This document shows, piece by piece, positions 57,180 through 64,000 of a stretch of DNA of 64,000 bases. The notes under the pieces are model-generated. The model searched no databases, was not told the origin of the DNA, and saw nothing but the letters and a program-made list of their open reading frames with translations. How positions within the stretch are numbered: position 1 is the stretch's first letter; every line of letters starts with the position of its first letter. Source of the DNA: Adiantum capillus-veneris (taxonomy: Eukaryota > Streptophyta > Polypodiopsida > Polypodiales > Pteridaceae). Where the stretch lies: the NCBI GenBank assembly GCA_014529385.2, contig CM043971.1, forward strand, positions 31,883,209 to 31,947,208, given 5' to 3'. The position numbers and the translations under genes are program-made.

Positions 57180-58025
57180 GTATGCGTACCGATAGACGAA
57201 GGCATTCGGTACCACATTTTATATGAATGTCATGATAGTCCAACTGCATAGCACCCTGGAATATGAAATACTTATGCACTAGTACGACAAAATGTCAAGC
57301 TAACAAAGCAGAGCACGTGAAAGCAGGAGGACTCTTGCATCCTCTAGAGATACCCTCTAGAAACTAGGAAAGTATCTCTATGGATTTTATTGTTGATTTA
57401 CCTTCTCCCGCACGAGGTCATGACTTGGTGTGGGTGATTGTAGACTGGTTGACTAAAATGTGTAAAGTTATATCTACCAAGTCAATTATTAAGAATTCAA
57501 AATTAGCACGGCTTTTTGTAGAACATGTTTATAGGTTGTAGGGACTTCCTAGAAATATAATAAGTGATCGCAATCCCAAGTTTAATAGCCTTTGTTGGAG
57601 GGCTATTTTTAAGAGTTTGGGAACTCAACTCAACCTAAGTAGTGCAAATCACCCGCAGACAGATATTTAGTCTAAAGAGTCAATCAAGTGCTGGAAGATA
57701 TGTTACGAGGATATGTTAGCAAAAAGCAAAAAGCAATCGGATTGGGAAGAATACCTACCCATTTGAGAATTTTCTTACAACAACACTTAGCATGTGACCA
57801 CTAAGTTTAGTCCCTTCATGCTTATGTATGGTTTTCAACCCCATTCACCAGTTGCAATGGGATTGGCAACTAAGAAATGACAGCAAGTTAAGGACTTCTT
57901 AGCAGATCACATGGATATGTTAAAAATTGTTCGTCAAGATGTTTGACAAGCACACAATTGTTATAAGAAATGTGTTGATGAGAAGAGACCAGTAGTGAAT
58001 TTCAAGAAATGTGTTATCATAAACA
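57180..58025 (+). pseudogene. G6 integrase
   Basis: In mixed frames: RKVSMDF-like first catalytic region near 57370-57400, WVIVDWLTKM near 57430-57460, IISDRNPKFN near 57560-57590, and a region near 57645-57670 where the catalytic Glu motif is broken by a stop. The tail FKKCVIINMW stops at the copia insertion at 58026. Confidence 0.65.
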
Positions 58026-58533
58026 TGTGGTAGTGATGTGTGTGAACCCACTTAGGACCGTCGTGCATTTTTTCCCTCACTAGGAGGTTTTTTCCCCCCG
58101 TGCATTGTATAAATGCCCATCACTCTAGGGCTAACTTATCATTCCATTGCACACTAAGTAATACTACTCTCTATTGTGTGCCTTGAGCTTCTTCATCTTC
58201 TCCAAGTTGTGTGTGTTTCCCTGCAACCCTATTTCCAATAATTAGTATCAGAGCAGGTTGCGTCCCCTTGCGCTTAGTCGCTAGCACACGCTTTCTCACT
58301 TTCTCCGATTTGGGTGAGCTTTGGTAAGCATCGGCAGGTCGAGAAATAATTTGGGCAAGCTCAAAGAGCTTAATCTGCTCAAATTTTCCATTCTGGCTCA
58401 TTTTGGCCTCCGTTTCCACTACATATAGTACTGCACAAGCAATTTCGTCCTTTTGTGTAGAATTTTTATCACTGTCATTTTTTGCATCTTTTCCAAGGTG
58501 TGTGTGTTTCCTTGCAATTATATCTCCAACAAA
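58026..58533 (+). mobile_element. Copia LTR fragment of the C2 family, nested in G6
   Basis: LTR 58026-58240 (TGTGGTAGTGATGTGTG...TTCCAATA) matches the C2 5' LTR; a PBS variant TAGTATCAGAGC and leader follow, similar to C2 to about 58460. Then 58485-58533 resembles the last about 45 bp of the LTR again (TTCCAAGGTGTGTGTGTTTC...CTCCAACA), so the piece looks like an element reduced to LTR, short inside and LTR end. Confidence 0.75.
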
Positions 58534-59130
58534 CCGTGACTTCCTTTTCTTATGAGTACCAAACAACTTAGAAAGTCTCAAGAGTGGGCCTTTTAAGATA
58601 TCGAGAGAGTCAATCTTATGGCGTACAAGTTAGAGCTCTCAACTAATACTCACTTTCATCCAGTTTCCCTGTAAGTCGTTTATGTCAAGAGAGTGATCTC
58701 TATAGTGTACAAGTTAGAGCTCCCAGGTAATACTCGCGTTCATCCAGTGTTCCATTTAAGCCATTTATGTCAACGCTTATTAATTGTCTCCTCCATTTTT
58801 CGGACCTTTTAAGATCCTCAAGAGAGTCCATTCTATGGCATACACGTTAGAGCTCCTAGCTTATACTCGCGTTCATCCAATTTTCTATGTAAGACGTCTA
58901 TGTCAAGGGATGACAATGTAGTTGATCAAGGAGTCCTTGTTGACTACATTGATCCTCCCAGTATACCACATGAACCTGAACGTATCATGGATTTTCGTGA
59001 GTTATGCACACGACATCATGTCTGTCGTCACATTCTTGTCGAGTGGAAAGATCAACTTGAGGAAGGTGCCACTTGGGAAAACATCAATGTCATAAAGAAA
59101 ATATTTTTTCACTTTTGTTTTCGTGGATGA
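58534..59130 (+). pseudogene. G6 C-terminal tail with chromodomain-like end
   Basis: A segment encoding YKLELP-x-NTR-x-HP is present three times (about 58620, 58700 and 58830), followed by an open frame 58900-59130 with DYIDPPSIPHEPERIMDFRE, HHVCRHILVEWKDQLEEGAT and WENIN, typical of the chromodomain-type end of plant chromovirus integrase. Such domains are thought to guide integration to chromatin. Confidence 0.75.
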
Positions 59131-59165
59131 AAACTCTTCCTTAAGGGGGGAGTAAGGGCACATGT

Positions 59166-59899
59166 CCTACGGATGCTTCGGACAAGGTTCCACACGGTGT
59201 CTAGATTGGCACGGTTCGTAGAGTAAGGCTCTGCCACATGGCAAGCATGCAGTTAAGGGGTCTCTTGGGCCAAGGGTTGTATATGAGGATGGTTGGGTGG
59301 TTAATGGTATGCTTGCTCCCCACGTGTTCTCAAAGTAGGAGGGGGGGTTTTTTTGTGGGGTGGGGAGGGCGAGAGGTGGGGGAGGGACAAGAGCAGGAGG
59401 GCTTGGATGGGGGAACTTGATACGAAACGTTCTAACGAAGTGGCCTTTGGCTCCATAGTGGAAGCAAGCAATAGGGAGGTACTTGTAGGTCAGGGGTTGC
59501 TGTAGGCACCATCGTCCATGCAGATGTCTATAACTGCAAGGAAATCTATTGAAATGTCCATCTCGATGAGGACCAAAGCTAGAATATTGGTTAAGCTAGC
59601 AGACCGGCCACAGTAGGGATCCAAAGGAGGGAAAATAGGGATCCAAAGGGGGGGCCATCTGAAAAAGAGCCATGTGCAACAATGGGCTAAAAAGACCCTA
59701 AGGTTCAGCCCATTAAGACTTCCAAAATGCTAAGGTTCCAAAATTCAAAGGTTGTGTCCAAAGGTCAACCCTAGGGAAAATTGGATGCTTTGTGTGTGCC
59801 CTAAAAGTCTTTGCACATCCCTACATGGGAGGGGGCGAGCCCTAAAGGTAGGGGATGAGAGAGAAATCCACACACACACATGCTCCCTTTACACAAAGG
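59166..59899. other. Probable G6 3' LTR and unresolved junction to T5
   Basis: No gene recognised. The stretch should hold the G6 3' LTR (starting around TGTCCTACGG at 59164) and the start of the T5 LTR. G-rich runs near 59338-59370 and a GGGATCCAAAGGGGGGG tract near 59638-59655 could be a polypurine tract of another fragment. Confidence 0.4.
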
Positions 59900-61072
59900 G
59901 AATGAGGGACACATGTCAGCTCCCTAGGCCAGATGCCCACAAGGTGTGCCCAATTTCTATTGGATGACCCTTGAAGTGGACCAATGAGAATTAATCTAGA
60001 GTAAATCTAGTTTAATTAATTTAAAAATATTTAATAAAAGAAACCAATGAGAATTAAGTCTCCTAGAAGACTATTGGGTAGTCTCCCAAGGGGTCCAATG
60101 AGCATTCAGGAGCCCCATGGCTTGCCTGATTCCTATTGGCCAGGAGGCAAAGGGGTCCAATGAGAGTTTAGTTTAATTATTTAATTACCTAAAGCTCTCA
60201 CAAAATGGAAAAGGGGGACACATGTCAGAAGGCTATCACTTATGCTGCTTAATTGTAATTGGCTTGACTTGGGGAGGGCCAATGAGGCTTCAGCAAGAGC
60301 AATTAGCAAGAGGGCTCGCCCAAGAGAGAGAGGGAGCTGATTTTTGCAAGGCATTATCACACACACACACACTCACACACTCGCCCAAGAAAGAGAAGAC
60401 TATCTCTTCCCAAGCTTTAATGGATAACTCATCACCTACTCCAAGCTTGTGAGATAGAAGCCTACATCAACACTCTCTTGGCATGTGGATGCAAATCCAA
60501 CCAAGAGCCAAGCTTCAATGCATGTTCATCTCCTCTACCAAGCTAATTACTAAGCTAAGCTATGCTACATATGAGTGATTATGTGAGGAGATGTACATCT
60601 TTCTCGTAAGATACTCCTTCTTTCTCTCAATCTACTCTCATACCCTGCTAGCTCTCACCATCTTCGAAGGTGTGTGAGGTCTTGGGTCTGAGAACGGGGA
60701 TAATTCAATTTGTGTTTGTTAAGTGTTTTGCTTAGTGCATGAAGTTTCCATCTTCATTGCACTAGCTAGTCTTGAAGGAACACAAAGAATTGTATTGTAC
60801 AATGTCTCTCTTGATGGGAGAAACCATAATACAAAGCCTTTTGGAGGGGGGATCGGCTCCATGAAAATCCGGTCCTCAACTGTTGTCAATAGCTTAATTT
60901 CTCTCTCTTTTGAAAGTATTGTCGATGCTATCTAACTAGGTGTTATGCTTTTTGTTGCTCTCTCCACCCAAGCACTCTTGTAATTCTCATTAGGAATCTA
61001 TTCTAATGAAATTCCCACTATGTTCATGCTAATTTCCGCTACACATAAGTTATTAGGCCATTAAATGTTACA
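59900..61072 (+). repeat. T5 5' LTR (start approximate)
   Basis: Matches the T4 3' LTR over 60430-60920 and ends ...AAATGTTACA at 61072, directly before the PBS. It contains (AC)n at about 60358-60385. The left limit could be some hundred bases off. Confidence 0.65.
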
Positions 61073-61073
61073 T

Positions 61074-61085
61074 TGGTATCAAAGC
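61074..61085 (+). promoter_or_regulatory. T5 primer-binding site (initiator-Met type)
   Basis: TGGTATCAAAGC, one base different from the usual TGGTATCAGAGC, immediately after the LTR end. Confidence 0.85.
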
Positions 61086-61489
61086 TCAAGGTTTCTCTTT
61101 TCTTGCTCAAGAAGGGAGGTCCTCAAGCTAGCTACAAATGGTTGGTATTATTAATTGCCTGTGAGTAAGTAGAATAGGGATTTTTCAGCCTTGCAGTGCG
61201 CCTGCCTTCGTGCAGTTAACAGGGCATCACCATCGAGAGCTATGGTCTTAATAGTGGAGTCCTACGGGGCTTGCCTACGGCTTAACCACTATTGAGCTAT
61301 TAGAAGCTTAACAGGAGCCGGTGCTGTTTTGGTGTCGAAAGACCCTCTCTTCTATTCCTTGCAATTAATGGTATTCGAGCCGCGGGTACAGTAGCTTGAG
61401 TGCTTTTTCTAAAGGGGTAAAGAGGAGTAGCAACTAGGGCTTGAAGTGCCAAAGTACACCTAAAAAGTTTACACCTAAAAGTTGTTAGA

Positions 61490-62059
61490 ATGGCTGACAA
61501 TAGTAAAGAGAGTGAAATTAATGTTGATAACTTTGATTTTGCTCATGAGCAAGCTACTAATGATGCCCCGATGCTTGTTAACTATCTTGTTTCTAGGCTT
61601 CAACAAGCCATGGGCAATCCATCTCTCCAAAGTGAAGTGCAACGGCAGCTCCGTGCTCACGGGATTCTCCAAGCTCATCACCATGACGAGAGAACACCTA
61701 GGAAGCCTCCTTGTGAGACTACCAAAAGAGGTCTCTCTCCGATTCGGGAAGAAGAAGAGAATCCATATGAAGGGCTCAAGAATTTACTTCTTGATGATGC
61801 ATCTCCTTCCCAAAGGAGAACTCAAGAGCCTCCACCGAAGGAACGAGAAAGAAGCGAGTCTCCCGCCACCTCGGCGGAGATGGCTCCACGAAGACGGTGG
61901 GCTAAACGCTCTCCATCACCACCAAAGCGGAGAAGACCATCACACTCTTCTCCACGCCATAATTCAAAGAGGGATGATAAAAAGCAAGAGAAGAAAAAGG
62001 CGAGAAAGAGGACACCCTCTTCTCCATCTTCTTCATCCTCTTCCTCTTATGAAAGCTAG
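61490..62059 (+). CDS. gag: T5 gag N-terminal region (RS-rich)
   Basis: ATG at 61490 (MADNSKES), 189 codons. A short folded-looking segment (INVDNFDFAHE, MLVNYLVSRLQQAMGNP) is shared with T4; after it comes a long basic Arg/Ser/Pro/Lys stretch (KRSPSPPKRRRPSHSS and onward) with a poly-Ser end. The frame ends at TAG 62057-62059, but the neighbouring frame continues the protein from 62053, so a one-base shift separates this part from the capsid core. The basic, disordered segment may bind nucleic acid; that is inference. Confidence 0.82.
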   Translation: MADNSKESEINVDNFDFAHEQATNDAPMLVNYLVSRLQQAMGNPSLQSEVQRQLRAHGILQAHHHDERTPRKPPCETTKRGLSPIREEEENPYEGLKNLLLDDASPSQRRTQEPPPKERERSESPATSAEMAPRRRWAKRSPSPPKRRRPSHSSPRHNSKRDDKKQEKKKARKRTPSSPSSSSSSSYES

Positions 62060-62150
62060 GTGAAGACGACAAAGATCAAGACAAGAAAAAGGCGAGAAAG
62101 AGGTCACCCTCTTCTCCACCTTCTTCAAGTTCTTTACCTTCTGAAGAAAG
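61975..62150 (+). repeat. 92-bp imperfect tandem duplication in T5 gag
   Basis: AAGAAAAAGGCGAGAAAGAG begins at 61991 and again at 62083. Both copies encode the KKKARKR-(T/S)-PSSP stretch. The period of 92 is not a multiple of three and the gag frameshift falls between the copies. Confidence 0.88.
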
Positions 62151-64000
62151 TGATGGTGCAACCTTTGAACCATCAAAAAGAAGAGGCCATAGGAAATCCT
62201 ATGCCGCATGGAAGAGGTCGTCCAAGTTGAAGAAATTCAAAGAGGGAGGAAAGAGCATCTCTTTCCTTACCTATGATGGTACCTTTGATGCTACGGACAA
62301 AGTCCTGGCCTTTATCCAACAATTCGATGCGGCGTTTGGAGATGAGGGCTTCACGGAGTCCTCTAAGCTACTCCATGTAGCTATGCACTTTCAAAAGTCC
62401 GCCGGACAATGGTGGTCTAGCCTACGAGCCAACGGTGAAGCTCCACGAACATGGAAAGCTTTAAGAGCTTCCATTATGAAGCAGTTTTTGGCCACCGATG
62501 CCAAAGACAAAGTACTCACCGAATGGCGAAGCTTAAAGCTCTCTCCCAATGAATCTATCCACAAATATGTAGACAAGTTTTGGGACCTACAACTCAAAGC
62601 CACTGTCTTCAAAAAGTTGGATTTTGGAGAGCAAAAGCAACAATTTTGTGCGGGCTTAACCGAAGAAATGGCGGAGTATGTCAACTCCCAAAGACCACGT
62701 ACCATATCGGCGGTAATACACCACACTATGGTCGCCTCTCGAATCAATTTCCAAACGGGGGCAAAAAGAAATAATAAGCCCCCGGAAAACAAGGGTTCCA
62801 ATGAGCCTAAGGGGAAGGACAATGTCCAAAAGTCTCCTAAGGGCAACTCCAACAAAGCTAAAGAGAAGGGAGTTTACAAAGGTAAGAATAAACTCTCTTC
62901 TGAAGAGCTTGAGCGTTATCGTAAGGATAACCGGTGTTTCAAGTGCGGCGAACAAGGGCATGCGTACCGCGCTTGTCCCCAAAAGAACAACCGCCAAGAT
63001 CCTCCTAGAGCTTCCTTGGTTGAAATCCAAGAGGAGGAGACTCACCAAACTCACCACAAAGGATCTCCTCTATGCCATGCTTGGGGAAAGGTAAGAGAAC
63101 ATGATGCTTTTATTCTCTTTGACCCTGGTTCTACTCACAATTTTATATCTATAGAGTTGGCCACCAAGCTAGGAATACAATCCTACGAGATGGGAGATGT
63201 CCTACCCGCAGACAGTGCCTTCAAGGGGCAAGAAGCTTCAGTCACTCCCTTAATCGGGAAATTGAGGCTTCATGTCCAAGGCTATGTGGACAAAGAGGAC
63301 TTCTTTATCTCTCCTCTCAAGCATGAAGATGTAATCCTAGGGGCACCATGGTTTGACCGCCTGGCTGCCGATGTTAAATTTCCTGAAAGGAGAATCTCCT
63401 TTAAGTTCAGGGAAAAAGACATGTATATAGATGCTAATGAAATGGGTAACACCATCCCCATTGTACATACGCCAGCTTTCAACAAGTCAATAAAGAGCTC
63501 TATTTCCGTGTACATGATTTTTGTTAAAGACTCTCAAAATGAACCTAATGCTTTAGCAAAAGAAAATAAAAGCAACCAAAAGGAATTAGAGTTATCCAAT
63601 TTTCTCAAGGGGTTTCAAGATGTTTTTATTGACGACATCCCTTGTGAGCTACCTCCTAAACGAGGTAATGATGACCATGCAATTGAACTTCTTCCAAGAA
63701 GTTCACCGCCTATTAAACCTCCTTATAGAGTTTCTCAAGCTCAACAAGAGGAGATTATGCGGCAAGTGCATGAGTTAGTTGAGAAGGGTATGGTTAGGCC
63801 AAGCTCATCTCCATTTTGCTCACCTGTGCTATTAATGCAAAAGAAAGACGGCGCATATCGTATGTGTGTCGACTATAGAGCACTAAATAGGATCACTATC
63901 AAGAATAGGTTTCCCGTTCCACGGGTAGAAGACCTATTTGATAAGCTACAAGGATCGACCTACTTCATTAGGGTTGACCTAAAAAGTGGCTATCATCAAA
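62053..64000 (+). CDS. gag-pol: T5 gag-pol: capsid, zinc knuckle, protease, RT (runs off the window)
   Basis: 649 codons open to the right edge without a stop. In order: capsid-like core from about 62230 (ISFLTYDGTFDATDKVLAFI, QFDAAFGDE, GQWWSSLRANG, WRSLKLSPNESIHKYVDKFW), zinc knuckle CFKCGEQGHAYRAC at 62938-62979 (C-x2-C-x4-H-x4-C), protease FILFDPGSTHNFIS near 63112-63155 and LGAPWF, then RT: RVSQAQQEEIMRQ, EKGMVRPSSSPFCSPVLLMQ, MCVDYRALNRITIKNRFPVP and the first catalytic Asp in VDLKSGYHQ at the edge. Gag and Pol share one frame, so this family makes a single polyprotein. It shows what T4 encoded before decay. Confidence 0.93.

Larger units (their letters stand above)
59900..64000 (+). 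mobile_element. T5: Ty3/gypsy element, 3' part beyond the window
   Basis: 5' LTR ending at 61072, PBS, leader with the same landmarks as T4 (GGGTACAGTAGC, AAGAGGAGTAGCAACTAGGG), gag from 61490 and a gag-pol frame open through 64000. It is the better preserved sister of T4. The LTR start is uncertain. Confidence 0.85.

Noticed and set aside
62391-63515. Minus and alternate-frame ORFs in T5
   Set aside because: They overlap the open gag-pol frame that runs to the window edge with capsid, zinc knuckle, protease and RT motifs in order.

Overview
The window looks like nuclear DNA of a large, repeat-rich plant genome. Signs are a spliceosomal intron, plant-type Ty3/gypsy and Ty1/copia LTR retrotransposons, a tRNA-Asp-type primer-binding site (TGGCGCCGTTGCCGGGGA), initiator-Met-type sites (TGGTATCAGAGC), a plant-type NIF/FCP1-like domain with a DLNG motif, and long (GA)n and (GT)n tracts. 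A seed-free plant such as a fern or lycophyte is my guess from the flavour of the gag-pol proteins; it is not proven. I see no intact host gene, no tRNA or rRNA, and nothing prokaryotic.

Bases 1-11,071 hold two decayed, convergent, intron-bearing gene-like loci. On + (1-3,676) is a transposase-like protein with SDG and HGKG motifs. On - (11,071-5,440) is a multi-exon protein with a coiled coil, a Cys/His-rich module and a C-terminal NIF/FCP1-like phosphatase domain. The large intron of each, and the spacer between them, are almost entirely arrays of a near-palindromic motif, TATGCTAATTAGCATA or TATGCTAGTTAGCATA, with higher-order repeats and one long hairpin. This is the least explained part of the window. 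A looser array of the same kind lies at 27,100-27,860.

From 14,045 on the window is a nest of LTR retrotransposons. T1 (14,045-25,149, -) is a Ty3/gypsy element with 2.6-kb LTRs, one gag-pol frame broken only by stop codons, and a second RNase H domain typical of the Tat lineage. A copia remnant follows (25,160-26,340). Copia C2 starts at 28,424 with an LTR and PBS and breaks off in integrase at about 30,360; a copia RT piece at 52,085-52,645 may be its other end. Between these lie T2 (30,360-37,361, -), T4 (37,362-42,680 plus 51,262-52,077, +) and T3 (42,681-51,261, +). T2 and T3 are inverted copies of one family that encodes a very large gag-protease with four zinc knuckles but no reverse transcriptase or integrase. 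T3 sits in the 3' LTR of T4 with a perfect 5-bp target duplication (CTTGA); T2 sits in the T4 leader. Next come a chromovirus-like gypsy wreck G6 (about 52,650-59,165) carrying a small non-autonomous LTR element (53,576-55,078) and a copia LTR fragment (58,026-58,533), and finally T5 (about 59,900 to the right edge), a sister of T4 with the best preserved gag-pol frame, open through the window end.

The layout suggests the following history: old copia and gypsy copies were hit by T4, T4 by T2 and T3, and a deletion near 30,360 removed the far ends of C2, T2 and T4. T2 and T3 would need reverse transcriptase and integrase supplied in trans; T1, T4 and T5 belong to other LTR families, so the donor is probably elsewhere in the genome.
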